A stretch of 64,000 nucleotides of DNA, taken from positions 10,459,920 to 10,523,919 of the forward strand of contig BROE01000019.1 in the NCBI GenBank assembly GCA_036571765.1. Direction: 5' to 3'. Source of the stretch: Plecoglossus altivelis (Eukaryota; Chordata; Actinopteri; Osmeriformes; Plecoglossidae). Below are positions 1-13,800 of this stretch, piece by piece. Under the pieces are notes generated by a model that saw only the letters and a list, made by a program, of their open reading frames with translations, did not search any database and had not been told where the DNA came from. Position 1 is the first letter of the stretch. Each line of letters starts with the position of its first letter. The translations under genes and the position numbers were made by a program.

Positions 1-400
1 ACAGACAGGAGAACAGACAGACAGGCAGACACGACAGACATGGAGGCAGGCAGACACGAACACAGACATCAGACAGACAACAGACAGACATGACAGACAG
101 GCAGCGCAGGCAAGGCAGGCAGTCGGCCAGCGCACAGGACACCGCGAACAGACCGACACGAGCAGGCAGACAGCACAGTCGACAGATAGACATGAGAGGA
201 CAATGATATCAGTTCACATGCAGGGCAGAGTCTCACAGACAGGCAGATAGCAGACAGACAACTGACAGTAGCAGGCAGTCAGTAACAGACAGACAGGCAC
301 GATGCTCGACAGACGGCAGACAGACAGACAGACAGTCACAGATGGCTTCTAGACACATGCAAGCCACACGGGACGCATTGCACTAGGTTCTCAATGACGA
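1..400. repeat. Degenerate ACAG-type tetranucleotide repeat
   Basis: The first 350-400 bases are dominated by imperfect repeats of the cagacaga type with many single-base interruptions and small indels. No coding potential is seen. The irregularity could be natural decay or read error at a contig edge. Confidence 0.8.
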
Positions 401-1894
401 TAGCAACAAACGTGTGACGAAGCGATTTATGACACAAAAAATCTTAGGTCGTCACTCTGCACTTACGACTCATATTACACAGTATTGGGATCTCTCAGTC
501 GGCTGTGTCCCTGCTGCTGAGCAACCAGATACAGCTTCCTGTCCTGTCTCTGACAGCTTCCTGTCTCTGACAGCTTCCTGCCCTGTCCCCTTTTGGCTTT
601 GAAACAGGCCAAGTTGCTGAAGGATAACTGAGGCTCATCACAAAGGCGAACAGTTTCAAAAACAAAAACAAATTGTGTGGAGCACATCATGCTTTGCTAA
701 CCAACGTATGGTTAGTGGTCAGTTTAAGGGTTATTTATGTCATCTGGTTTGCTTCAAGGGTGATCCTCTCATTTTTAAGTGTTTTGTTTTTTTTACCAGG
801 TACTTCTCTGTTTCAGAGACTGTTGGAACAGATCTTTTTGAATAAAAATAGGAAATATATGTCGGCCAATTACGCTTTTGCATTTATGACATGGATAGAA
901 ATGTGTTTGCACTTTGTGACAAAGCATTTATTTAATAATTATTACGTTTAAAGGTTAAGAAACTGTATATGTACATTAAGATGATTGAGATTTTATTGTC
1001 CTACTAAATGGATAATGTGCACACGCATCACAAAAGATATTTACTTTGAAATAATCATATTCAAAACATTTGTTCTGTTTTTAAGGCAGATGTTTATAAT
1101 CACTGCATTCTGTTTTGTCGATGTTAAAGTGGCAGATTTAATGTTTAGGTGAGCGTGTGAAGCAACAGTATGTAGTGTGTGTTTGGACATACAAGTGTTT
1201 GTGTGTGCGTGTGTGCGTGTGGCAGGCTATGTTTACGCTGTGTATCTCTGCTCTTTCCTACTGTTGCTTTGGAAACTTGGATCGTTGAATCTTCACTTTT
1301 CATACTCATGCTGCGAAAATAAACTCGCCTGTTTGAACTTAAGTGTTTGAATAAGTACGTTTTTTTCTGTCAGAGGTTTGCGGTTTGTATAACTCTGGCA
1401 GCGTGTTTAGCAGTGTGTCCAGTAGTGAAGTAGTGAACTATCTGTACTGATCTCCCCAGTCTCACCGTAACTTAGATAACATCTCTTTGTGACACAAATG
1501 TCCATTTTCTCCTCATGACTAAAGCGTCCGTGTGACCTACAGTCTTGTGATACAGTGGGTCGGGTTGTCTGGGTTCAGCGACGCTTTTAACCAACTTAAA
1601 TTCAGGTAGCGTCGCTGCGTACGATTGCTAAAATATCCTTTTAACCTTTTGAAAATTATTATGGACACAACGTGATACAATCACAGTGTACGATTGTGTA
1701 AAAAAACTGCATATTAATAGTGTAAAAACAGCGTGATCACAGTGTAATAAGATCGTCATCTTAACGAGATTAGTGTAAAAACAGTGTAACAGTAAAAACA
1801 TTGTGTAAGTTAAGTCCTCAACTAAATCGAGTCGACAGAAGATAAACCAGTAGAGGGCGGCAGAGGAACGATGAACGAGCTATAGTACCCATGA

Positions 1895-1945
<51 letters not shown>

Positions 1946-4000
1946 GACACGCACACAATCACACATATACATACACGATCACACACATGCGCACATACAT
2001 ATCCATGCTCACACAAATGATCGTACACACACACATACACCCACACACAAATTTGATTGAATTAGTCAGGTTTCCCTCACACACACACCATCTCACAAGG
2101 GTGTGTGTTCGAAGTCGTCTGCAAGAGAGAGAGAGTTGAGAAATGCAACTCTTGTGAAATCCTTGGCTCAGAGACTACCAGGAGGGGAAGTAGATTGAGA
2201 AATCTTTCAAACCGTCCCAGAAACATACCACATACCACAGTTGGCATGTAACGTGTCAAACAAAGATGACTGTAAAATATCACCCTTCAGACCTGAACTT
2301 AACTCACTCATCCACAACTGTTCACCTTGTTCTGCTGACAACACACTACAATCACGATTGGCTGCACGTGAGTCATCTCGTAGCCCCGCCCCTCTGCAGA
2401 TGCACACAGGAAGTAGTGAAAGGAAGGAGCAGAGCGAAGAGGACAGAAGGGACACACAGACAAGCTTGTTTGTCACCCAAGGCCCCCGTCCCTTATATGG
2501 AAGACGTGTGTATGTAGAAAGTGTGAGGGCTTCGCCCAGGCTTGTGCAGGTGCCGCTCTCGATACGAAGGAAACCACACACTGTTCCTTCATTTGTCTTT
2601 GTTCCTCAAACATGAAAAGACTTTGGTGAATGCGTCCGGAGAGCTGGAGGCAACTACATCAGGACTCTCTGCCAGACTGTGAAGGGAAGCGACGGAAGGG
2701 TGGGGGAGGGTGGGAGGGAGGGGAGGGGTGGGAGGAGGGGGAGGGAGGAGGCCATGTTGTGAGCAGGCTGGAATGTGGTCGTGTTAACATCCTAAGGACT
2801 TATTCCCTGACTGACCCTTCAGACACCGAGTCCTGGTGTCCTCTAAGGCCCCAAGCCTCAGGGCTCCCAGGGCCCCAGCTCTAGCCCCCCCCAGCCCCCA
2901 GCCTTTGGCCCCCTCAAAGCCCCAGCCTCTAGCCCCCCCAGGGCTCAGACCCAAGTCCCCCAGCCCCTAGCCTCTAACCTCCCCATGCCCCCACCCTCTA
3001 GCCTCTCCCCAGGCCCCTGCCCCCTTGGCCCCAGGCTCTAAACCTCCTAACTCCCTGGGAAACAAACTACATCGAGTGACCTCACCCTCACCGCTCCAGT
3101 TCAGTTTCGTCATCATGTCCTGCTTCTCACCAAGCCCTCGCCCAACTGGATTCTGGCAATCAGATGTTTGTATGTTGTACCAACACACACACAAAAACCA
3201 GTAAATAAAAGGAACACTTTCTAGAACAAACAGGATGTTAAGAACCACGACAAAAAAGGAGCAAAAGTGATGTTCGAATTGGGATGCTTCTATAATGACC
3301 GTCTGCCATGACTTTGGGGATCTGACATTGTTTAATCAGAGAGAGAGAGAGAGAGACATGAGTATAACACTTGATCTCATTGTCCAATCAGCTTCATGGA
3401 ATGAAATGACTTCTTACATCCAGTGTAAAGTTCATAGGGCATAGGCCATATGGCCCAGGGATTAACTGGGACATAGTGACTGACTCTAAGCACAGTTTCT
3501 AGAGTAGAAAGACCTCTCTCTTGGTTTCTGATGTTACCGCGATCAGGTGCGTGGAGAACACGCGCAGGCAGTCTGTTGTAGGCTGAAGACTGATGGTGGT
3601 GATGACTCCATTACATGAACAACAAAAGCAGAAACGAAAGCCTTACGCAACTTCCTCTAAGCGAGAAACACACGTTGGCGCAATTAAATGCACCGTTAAA
3701 TATTGTAACATATTTCATGTATTTAAAATATGTTTTTAAAGTATCTCATCGATTTGTTACAACCTGGTAGGACTTGAAATACGGGCTGACAAGTTGGCCC
3801 CTTTTACGTTTGTTTTGAACGCTCAACAAGGTGAATACTGTCTCAACTATCATGTTCTAAGTAGTTAAGCCTCGACAGTTGAAGAAACAACACGGTTAGT
3901 TGTCATGAAAACGCGACAGTCGGGGTCAATCACAACCCTGCAGGCTAAAACTGCGTGCGCGCACACGAGCACTGCTTTGGAGGCGCGCTATAGCGCGCAG
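401..4000. other. Non-coding flank upstream of rcsd1
   Basis: No gene is recognised here. The stretch holds a pure CA run (about 1893-1943), a GA-rich purine patch near 2690-2755, a C-rich minisatellite based on 'agccccagcctctag' (about 2870-3040) and a short GA run near 3340-3355. AATAAA-like hexamers occur near 842 and 1317, but no exon is seen in front of them. Open frames here are short and overlap on both strands, as expected by chance. Confidence 0.6.
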
Positions 4001-4116
4001 ATGTATTTCTTCCACCTTCACAAAATCAAGCTTGATATATAAACGCATGCACGCGACCGCAACTCTGCCATGCCCACCGCTCACTCACGCCCTGGAAATG
4101 TTGTGAGAGTGGAGGC

Positions 4117-4124
4117 TATATATA
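4117..4124 (+). promoter_or_regulatory. TATA box of the rcsd1 promoter (putative)
   Basis: A run 'tatatata' lies about 185 bp upstream of the first coding ATG (4304). A second AT-rich element, 'gatatataaac', lies at about 4034-4044. Transcription would start near 4145-4155 and give a 5' UTR of roughly 150 nt. The assignment rests on position and motif only. Confidence 0.45.
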
Positions 4125-4303
4125 ACCACTGAGACCACCCTTTTCCAGCTTACCAGGCGGTCTCGCATTGCTCACGCGCGGCTTGGGGACGTGCGAGGTG
4201 TTAGGACCGAGGTTTGAGGAGGGCGCAACTTTGACAAGTCCCAAAATAAAACTTTAGCGGGAGCCCGCGACGTACTGCAAACGACACCAACCTTCTTTGG
4301 AGG

Positions 4304-5771
4304 ATGGAGGTAAACATCATTTGATGTGTTTCGTAGTTTAGTTTGTGTCATAACAGTTTCGTAAACGCTATGGATGCGTGAGATTTGTGAGGTTTTACTT
4401 ATTCAATGGGTTGGAGACGGTGCAAGTACCACGCGCTCGGATACCTTCTGCGACCAGTGAAATGTACTACATTTGCATCAAGAACTTAACGACACTTTAA
4501 GTAGATTTTCTGTCGTGGGAATGCTATTCACATTTAAATTATTATGTTTATGGTGCTATAAAGTTACTAATGTGGCCAAACTCGTTCATGCCAGTCGCGT
4601 TTGTTGTTTGAAGTTGGCATCTGCTTTGTGTGCAGTAAACAAGGTATCGTTTGGATATGTCATCGGTTTTGGTCTCATTAGACTTCATGCACAGAACATC
4701 GTCTGTTTTCTGAATAGTGGACCAAGTTTATTCTACTACATTTTGTCGCGCATGTTGTCACTTGTCATGGGAGTGTAGTTACTGCCGTTCTGGCAATTGT
4801 TGATTGGCTGATCGGTGAGATTTGACTCAGTATACGATTATTGAATGTGCTGCGTGTATCGCTATATTCACTGATGCTGTTTCAGTACGCTGCTCATCAA
4901 CAGGAAATATACAGGAATGGACGCGCGCGCGCACACACACACACACACACACTCAATCTCTCTCTCCCACACACACACACTCACACACACACAAACACAC
5001 ACACAGGAAGTGGAAGTGGTCTAACTGCCATAGCATCAGAGTGATTTTCATACTTGTATGACATTTTTTAGTTGTGTGTGTGTTTGTGAGAGCATTTATT
5101 AATTAATTAATTTCATTTTAATTATTTGATCGATTCATTCAGTAAGCTGATGCAACTCAGTGGTTAGAGCACCTGGCTGCAGATTAAGAGGTTGCGGGTT
5201 CAAATGCTCTCCCCAACCTGCCTGTGCAGCATATGGAAAACCTCTACTAAAGACTGCATCATTACATTAGCGTGATTCGTGTAAACAAAGACTGAGTGAG
5301 TTGATTGTTTGAAGGGCTGGTTCCAGTGGCCCAGGTACACCTGCAAGGACATAGTCACTACTGCAAGGTAGAGCAGAGGCTGTGTACACGCAGGTTTAAC
5401 ACATGGGGCATGGACTGCATGGAACCTTTTAAGATCACATGCGCTATCGCATTTTCAAGAGTGTGAGCGAGTGTGCGAGAGAGTGTGTGTGTGTGTGTCA
5501 GGCCTCCAGGCTATGTGATTTCATTATCTGTTGAATGTCAGTAATGCAAGTCCTCCAGCCAACCAGGACATGCATCAACCTCACATCAACAGCTGTGTGT
5601 GTGTGGGAGTGTGTGTGTGTGCGGGACTGTGTGTGTGTGTGGGAGTGTGTGTGCGGGAGTGTGTGTGTGTGTGGGAGGGTGTGGTGTGCGGGAGTGTGTG
5701 TGTGTGTGCTGGAGTGTGTGTGTGTGGGGGGGTACTATTTGTGTGTGTGTGCAGGAGTGTTTGTATGTGTG

Positions 5772-5803
<32 letters not shown>

Positions 5804-6560
5804 CGGGAGTGTTTGTATGTGTGTGTGTGTGTATGTATGTATGTGTGTGTGTGTGTATGTGTGTGTGTATGCACTTTAGAGGAAGAGTGTTAGCCAAGTG
5901 CTGTCTGAACTGTACATAATGAAGGAAGCTGGGTTAAGGGTTGGGTCTTGGTATGCACTGTCATTATATTAAAAAACGGTGACATGTTTAACTGGTGTAG
6001 GTTAGTGGCCAGCTAGTTTGTGGGCTAGAATCCAGGTTTGAACTTCTGGTTAAAAACTTATAGAAGCACACGCGCGCACATGCACACACACGCGCGCACA
6101 CACGCACACACACGCGCGCACACGCAAATGCACGTTCTTTCCCTCTCTCTTTCTCTGTCTCTCTCTCTCTACCTCTCTCTCTACCTCTCTAACTGTCTCT
6201 CTCTTTCTCTGTCTCTCTCTCTCTCTCTACCTCTCTCTCTACCTCTCTCTCTACCTCTCTCTTTACCTCTCTAACTGTCTCTCTCCCTACCTCTCTCTTT
6301 ACCTCTCTAACTGTCTCTCTCCCTCTCTCTCTCTCTCTCTCACACCACACACACAGAGGTCTGTACCTCAGTTTCACACAGGGCTGTCAGAGCCAGAGCA
6401 TGATTCATGCTGTGGAGTAGACAAAGACACGAGTAGAGAGAGAGGCAGAGAGAAAGAGAGAGAGAGGCAGAGAGACATAGATAGATAGAGATAGAGAGAG
6501 TGGCAGAGAGAGAGGTAGAGAGACATAGATAGAGAAAGAGAGAGGCAGAGAGAGAGAGAC

Positions 6561-6639
<79 letters not shown>

Positions 6640-9600
6640 CAGAGAGACATAGATAGAGATAGAGAGAGGCAGGGAGAGGTACAGGAAGAGAGGCCTGAGG
6701 TAGATACAGAGATAGAGAGAAGTAGAGAGAGACATAAATAGAGAGTGAGGTAGAGAGAGAGAGAGAGAGAGACATAGAGAGAAAGAGAGACAGAGGTAGA
6801 GAGAGGCAGAGATAGAGAGGTAGGGAGAGAGGGGTGTGGGCTCTTCCCCTGTGGCTACATACTGCCTCCTTGCCTCCCCTATCCTCCCCTGTGTCCTTGT
6901 CTCCCTCTTCCCTCCTTTCCTCTACCCTCCCTGCCTCCCTGCCTCCTTGCCTCCCTCCCTTCTACCCTCCCTCCCTGCCTCCCCCATCCTCCCCTGCCTC
7001 CTTGTCTCCCTCCCTCCGCTCTCCCTGGTTGTTTACAAGGCCAGGCAGGCCTATGATGGAGACGTCATGCTGGTTCCATTTAGCCCCCCTCACCCCCCCT
7101 CCCCCTCACCCCTCTGTGAGATGGGAACTTGCCAAATCCTGGTTGTTCTGCTGTTAGCAGCAGAGTTGAGTGGTGGGGGTTAGGGGTGTTTATTTACTGC
7201 TGTAGAAACCTTGTAAAGTAAGAAAAAAGCAGCGTGGCATTATCCAGGCTGTGGGCCAGAGGCTGACGTCATCGTCCTCCCTCCGGCCCAGTGCAGGTGT
7301 GTGTGATCAGGTGTGTGTGACCAGGTGTGTGTGACCAGGTGTGTGTGATCAGGTGTGTGTGACCAGGTGTGTGTTTAGGTGTGTGTGATCAGGTGTGTGT
7401 GATCAGGTGTGTGTGATCAGGTGTGTGTGCTCAGGTGTGTGTGCTCAGGTGTGTGTGATCAGGTGTGTGTGACCAGGTGTGTGTGATCAGGTGTGTGTGA
7501 TCAGGTGTGTGTGACCAGGTGTGTTTGATCAGGTGTGTGTGATCAGGTGTGCACAGGAAGTAGAAGACGTGGACAGGAAGTCTCCACAGGTCACCTCAGC
7601 CTGCATTTCAGATGCTACTCAGAGCTTTCGTCTGAGGCTAGAGATGCTGCATGTCATGAATATTTGACATGTAATCCTCAGTTTCTTGTGTAGATAAAGA
7701 GAGGAATGATGAAAACAAATGACCCTCTTCCCCAGTTACGAAACTACAGCTCCCCTGTCAGGGACGGTCGTCTGTGTGAACGAGGAATGCTACATGTTTT
7801 CTCAGTTGTAGTTTTAATTGGGTTATGAAATGCCTGGAATCCCCCTGGACCATGTGGCTGTGTTGACCAGGGACAGGGCCTGGCGCTCTCCCCTGGGGTA
7901 AAGGAGTAGGAAGCCACGCCCCCGTCTGGGGTAGGTAAAGAAGGCCACGCCCACATCTGAGGTAGAGCGCCGAAGGCCACACCCACATCAAAGGTAGAGC
8001 ACAAAAGGCCACGCCCCCACCTGAGGTAGAGCACAGAAGGCCACGCCCCTATCTGAGGTAGAGCACAGAAGGCCACGCCCCCATCTGGGGTAGATAACAG
8101 AAGGCCACGCCCCCACTTGAGGTACAGCACAGAAGGCCAAGCCCCCATCAGAGGTACACCATAGAAGGCCACGCCCCTATCTGAGGTAGAGCACAGAAGG
8201 CCACGCCCCCATCTGAGGTACACCACAGAAGGCCACGCCCCCATCTGAGGTAGAACACAGAAGGCCACACAGAGATAGTTGTCTTTGCTCTTGTCCTCCT
8301 GCGAGGAGGCGACTCCGAACATCATGTGTGTTTCTGGTTCAGCAGTTCTTCCTGTGACGAGTGCGTTCGTCTTTCCCCTCCCCAGACTGGTTTATCACCT
8401 CAGTGTTTCAGAGAGGAAGGTGGGCTTGACAGTTCTGGAGCTGACAGCTACACGTCTTCATTTCTCAAGGCTGTCGTATTATATTCACGCTACTTTAAGC
8501 AACACACACTATACCTTCACATACAGTCCATAACTCTCCATACAGCATAGCTCAACATACAGTCTATAGCTAACCCTACAGCATATCTTAGCAAATAGTC
8601 TATAGCTAACCCTACAGCATAGCTTAGCATACAGTCCATAGCTCTCCATGCAGCATATAGCTTAGCATATAGTCTTCAGCTAACCCTAAGCGTAGCCTAG
8701 CATACAGTCTATAGTTAACCCTACAAAATTGCTCAGCATATAGTCTATAGCTAACCCTACTGCGTATTTTAGCGTACAGTCTACAGCTAACTCTACAGCA
8801 TAGCTTAGCATACAGTCCATAGCTCTCCATGCAGCATAGCTTAGCATACACACTATAGCTAACAGTACAGCATAGCTCAGCAGCCGTCTGCAGCTTGTAA
8901 GAGGCCTCTGCTCTGTTGCTAACACCTATCAGGTTCCTTCAACTCAGTAAACACCAAACGAGGGCAAGGCTGGAGTTTGTGTTTGTGTTAGCCCACCCAC
9001 AGACACCCCCTCCAACCACGCACACACCCACACAGACACACACACACATGCATGTTGTGCCTCTAGCCCCCCCCCCCCCAACCAGCCTCCTTGCTGGAAG
9101 AAACAAACTTTTATGGAGGGGGTTTCTGTTTGTCGAACAGTGAACATCAGACGAGAGCAGTGGATGGCAATGAAAGGATGTGATCTCAGAGAGAGAGAGA
9201 GAGAGAGGTAGAGAGATGGAGATGGAACGAGAAAGGTAGAGAGAGATACAAAGAGAGAGTGTGGAGAGGTAGAGAGAGAGAAGACAGGTAGAGAGAGAGA
9301 AGAGAGGTAGAGAGAGAAAGTGGAGAGGTAGAGAGAGAGTGGAGAGGTAGAGAGAAAGAGAGAGAGAGAGTGAGAGAGCGAGAGAGAGCGAGAGAGGTAG
9401 CTCTTGGTCACAGTCATGGAAAGGGGGAGGGATATTACCTCAGCCTGGGAAGGGTGGGATATTACCTCAGTCTGGGTAGGGAGGGAAGGAGACTGGAGAA
9501 GTGTGAGTCTGGGTGAAAACATCTAAAGACACGGAGGGGAAAATAGAAATTTTAAGTTATATGAGTACAGTCGTTTATTTGCCCTAATCTGTGTTAGAAG

Positions 9601-10854
9601 TCGAATGAGTGGAGACCTATGCCTGGTGGAGTGTTGGTTGCCTTGACAGAGCAACAAAGAGAGGGCGATAAGGGAGTGTGTAATGCTCTCTCTATTAGAC
9701 TGGGATAAGGGCTGGATTAGATACTGACAGTGAGGTCAGAGGGTGGAGGGAGACAAGCAGAGGCCCTTAGAGAGAGAGGGGGGGGAGAGAGAGGGAAGCA
9801 GGGAGAGAGAGAGAGAGAGAGAGAGATACAGAGAGAGACACAGAGAAAGAGAGAGACAGAGAGAGAGAGAGACAGAGAAAGAGAGAGAGAGGCAGACAGA
9901 GAGAGACAGAGAAAGACAGACAGAGAGAGAGACAGAGAGAGACAAAGAGAGACACAGAGACAGAGAGAGACGATTGAGAAGACAAAGAGAGAGACAGACA
10001 GAGCAGAGATATAGCACAGAGAGAGAGACAGAATGTTAAAGAGACAGAGCAGACAGGAGAGCAGACAGAGTTGAAGAGACAGACAGACAGAGAAGAGAGA
10101 CAGATTGCTGAGTACAGACAGACAGAGAGAACACAGCAGAACAGAGAGAGAGAGAGAGAGACAGAGAGACAGATAGGATAGGCAGAGACAGATAGAGACA
10201 GATAGAGAGGGGTGGGGAGAGAGAGGATGAGGGTGGGATGTATGGAGAGAGACGGAGTGAGGATGGAGAGACAGAGACATGTACAAAAAAGTGGGGAGAC
10301 GTGTGAGACAGCAGACGGGTGAGACCGGGCGGAGAGCGGAACGATGCACTCCAAAGAACCACGCCGCGGGTGTGTCGCGCAGGTGCGCGTGGGTCAGGAT
10401 AAGAGCAAGTATACGCTGCTGCGAGAGCCCCCCCCACCCCCACCACCCCCTCCTGCCAGGAAGCCTGGGAGCCGGCCTGTCTTGTATCACCGACGGTTCA
10501 CAGAAGCGTTCACCCTGACCGTGTGTGTGTCACCGAGTGACCTGTGCGCCTAAGATAGACCCTGGGACGGAGATGGTTGCTATAGTAACTACGGTGTCTT
10601 GCGTTCCAGGAAGATGCCCCAGCCAAGCCGTCGGTGGCGGAACTGGCTGGAAAGTTCAAAGGTCACGCACCACCCATCCCGACAGGAAATGAAGGGGTGA
10701 GATTTTTGTTACATTTGAATGTTTCTCCACGGTTTCTATACAGTGTGCATGCATGGTCTCTGTAAGTAAGCTTTCCTTTTGATGGATGCATGGCTATATT
10801 GATTAATTCCTGGAGTTGGTGTGGTGTGTGTGTGTATCATGCTGGTTCACACTC

Positions 10855-10888
<34 letters not shown>

Positions 10889-13800
10889 CATGCTGGTTCA
10901 GACTGTGCTGTGTGTGGTGTGTGGTGTGGTGTATCATGCGTTCACACTCTCTGTGTGTGTGTGTGGTGTGGGTGTGTATCATGTTGGTTCACACTCTTCT
11001 GTGTGTGTGTGTGTGTGTGTGTGTGTATCATGCTGGTTCACACTCTTCTCTGTGTGTGTGTGTGTGGTATCCATGCTGGTTCACAAACTCTTTGTGTGTG
11101 TGTGTGTGTGTGTATCATGCTGGTTCACACTCTTCTGTGTGTGTGTGTATCATGCTGGTTCACACTCTTCTCTGTGTGTGTGTGTGTGTGTGTGTGTATC
11201 ATGCTGGTTCACACTCTTCTGTGTGTGTGTGTGTGTGTGTATCATGCTGGTTCACACTCTTCTGTGTGTGTTTCAGACTAAGCCTGTCAGGAGGCGTCCT
11301 CCTCGAACTTTGCAGATCCCCATCAGACCCCCGGGACAGGTGGAGGAGGAGGAGGTGAGAGGGGCGGGGGTGTGTGTGGGACAGGCGGAGGAGGAGGAGG
11401 TGAGAGGGGCGGGGGTGTGTGGGGACAGGCGGAGAGGAAGGCGGTGAGAGGGGCCGGGGGGTGTGCGTGGGGAGGGGGGGAGGAGGAGATCAGAGGGGCG
11501 GGGGTGTGCGTGGGACAGGGGGAGGAGGAGGAGGTGAGAGGGGCGGGGGGTGTCCATGGGACAGAAATGTCTGCAGACGTCACACTGTAAAGGTAATGTC
11601 TGCAGGCGTAACACTGTAAAGGTAATGTCTGCAGGCGTAACGCTGTAAAGGTAATGTCTGCAGGCGTAACACCGTAAAGGTAATATCTGCAGGCGTAACG
11701 CTGTAAAGGTAATGTCTGCAGGCGTAACACCGTAAAGGTAATGTCTGCAGACGTCACACTGTAAAGGTAATGTCTGCAGGCGTAACACCGTAAAGGTAAT
11801 GTCTGCAGACGTCACACCGTAAAGGTAATGTCTGCAGGCGTAATACTGTAAAGGTAATGTCTGCAGACGTCACACTGTAAAGGTAATGTCTGCAGGCGTA
11901 ATACTGTAAAGGTAATGTCTGCAGGCGTAATACTGTAAAGGTAATGTCTGCAGACGTCACACTGTAAAGGTAATGTCTGCAGGCGTCACACTGTAAAGGT
12001 AATGTCTGCAGGGTTATTTTTTATCTCCTATTGTGCGTTTTCAGAAAGCAGCCATAACCAGTCCGCTTCCTTCCAAGACGAAGAGAAACTCAGCTCTTAT
12101 TGAGAAACTTCAGGTTGGTACAAACGTGTTTTGGTTAAGAAACAGTGACTCATTCCTGTGTTTAGGGTTACCCTAAGAAGCATCTTTCCACCCCAGCATC
12201 CTGATCACAGGATGATTTTAGAGTAACAGTTTGGACAGGAACAAGCAATGTAGCATCACTATGGTTCAGATCCCCTCAACACCAAGTGAGTCGGTTGTAG
12301 TTTCTGAACCGGAGGTGATCAAAACTAGTCAGTGCTGCCCCTTGCTGGTTGTGAGAGAGAAGTGCAGTCGGACATCACCTACAGGAGTGGTTCAGTCTCA
12401 CTGTTTAAGTTTAGAATGAAAGTGAGAGCTGCCATTTCCTGACGCAAAACAAAACTGTGAAGCTATATCTTGTGAAAAATGATGTTGAAGTTTAATCCAG
12501 CCTTTCTCTCCTCTTTGTCTCTCTCTTCTCCCTCTATCTCTCCTGCCTCCTTCTCTGTCTCCTCTCTCTCTCCTCTTTGTCTCTCTCTTCTCCCTCTATC
12601 TCTCCTGCCTCCTTCTCTGTCTCCTCTCTCTCCTCTTTGTCCTTCTCTTCTCTCTCTATCTCTCCTGCGTCCTTCTCTCTCTCTCCTCCCTCTCTATCTC
12701 TCCTGCCTCCTTCTCTCTCTCCTCTCTCTCTCCTCTTTGTCTCTCTCCATCTCTCCTCTTTGTCTCTCCTCTCTCTCCTCTCCTCTTTGTCTCTCTCCCT
12801 CCTCTCTATCTCTCCTGCCTCCTTCTCTCTGCTCTCTCTAGGCTAACCTGGCTTTATCCCCCACCGCCCTCCACCCCTCCCCTAAGAGCCCTGGACTGAG
12901 GCTTTTCCCCCAGTCCTTCACCCCACCCTCCCCCAGCTCCATCAAGCCCGTTTCCACGGCAACGCCAACCTCTCCGGGTGGCGTGGCGGGGCCCCTTCGG
13001 TCCGGGGGGGAGGAGGAGCTCCCGGCCACCTTCCAGACCCCCGCCTCCCCCACGGAGGGGTCCCTGCTGCCCAGCATCAACAAGGTATGTGTGTGAGTGT
13101 GTATTTGTGTTTGTCTGTGTGTGTGTGTGTAAGTGCGTGTTTGTGTAAGTGAGTGTTTGTGTGTGTGTTGTGTGTGTAAGTGCGTGTGTGTGTGTGTGTG
13201 TATTTGTGTCTGTCTGTGTGTTTGTGTAAGTGTGTATGTGTCACAGTGAGTGTGTGTGTGTCACAGTGCGTGTGTGTCACAGTGCGTGTGTGTCACAGTG
13301 CGTGTGTGTGTGTCACAGTGCGTGTGTGTCACAGTGAGCGTGACAGTTTCCGTGCTCATCCTCTCCTGCTCTGCCTTACCAGAGTAGAGCCCGTGTCTCC
13401 ATTCGGCGACGCCCACCCTCCCGACGACACAGGAAGTCCAGCAGTGGAGAGGAAGTGGGCGGGGCTGCAGGCGAGGACACGCCTCTCTCTACCCCCGATG
13501 GTACGGAGGCAGGTGGGAAGGGGGAGGAGGTGTTTGAAGGAGCAGAGGAGAAGGAGGAGGAGAAGGAGGACAAGAAGGAGGAGAAGAAGGAGGAGAATAA
13601 GGAGGAGCAAGAGAAGGAGGAGGACAGAGGGGTCGACTCCTCCTCTAGAGCCGACACCAGCGTGACGGACCAAGCAGGGACTGACCAAGCAGGGATGGAC
13701 CCGGGGGTGAAGACCTCTACAGACACCCAGGCAGAGGAGGCCCGCGGGGGGAGGCAGGAGGGGGAAGGAGGGGAGGATCTGGGAGAGGAGGCTTCGCCCA

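Noticed and set aside
2207..2615. Overlapping 124-codon frames on opposite strands
   Set aside because: Neither has a recognisable motif or splice support, and two equal overlapping frames suggest chance.
5145..5215. Functional tRNA-Cys gene
   Set aside because: A- and B-box-like words and a GCA-like anticodon are present, but the acceptor and T stems do not pair.
5531..5919. Several long overlapping open frames on both strands (Cys-Val or His-Thr repeats)
   Set aside because: They are read from a GT microsatellite. All frames are open because the repeat lacks stops, and there is no unique protein sequence.
6340..6775. Minus-strand frames of up to 133 codons rich in Ser-Leu-Tyr
   Set aside because: Translations of GA/GATA simple sequence; no domain and no start or splice support.
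7744..8325. 193-codon minus-strand frame
   Set aside because: Produced by a 32-bp minisatellite; the protein is the same short phrase repeated with changes.
9717..10490. A 257-codon minus-strand frame and overlapping plus-strand frames
   Set aside because: Ser/Leu and Arg/Glu repeats from GA-rich DNA within rcsd1 intron 1.
10790..11815. Open frames of 160-208 codons on the plus strand and 180 on the minus strand
   Set aside because: They cover the minisatellites of rcsd1 introns 2 and 3. Only the short exon 3 frame inside is real.
11566..12012. Regular 29-bp repeats that could suggest a CRISPR array
   Set aside because: The repeats are directly adjacent without unique spacers, lie in a vertebrate intron and are an ordinary minisatellite.
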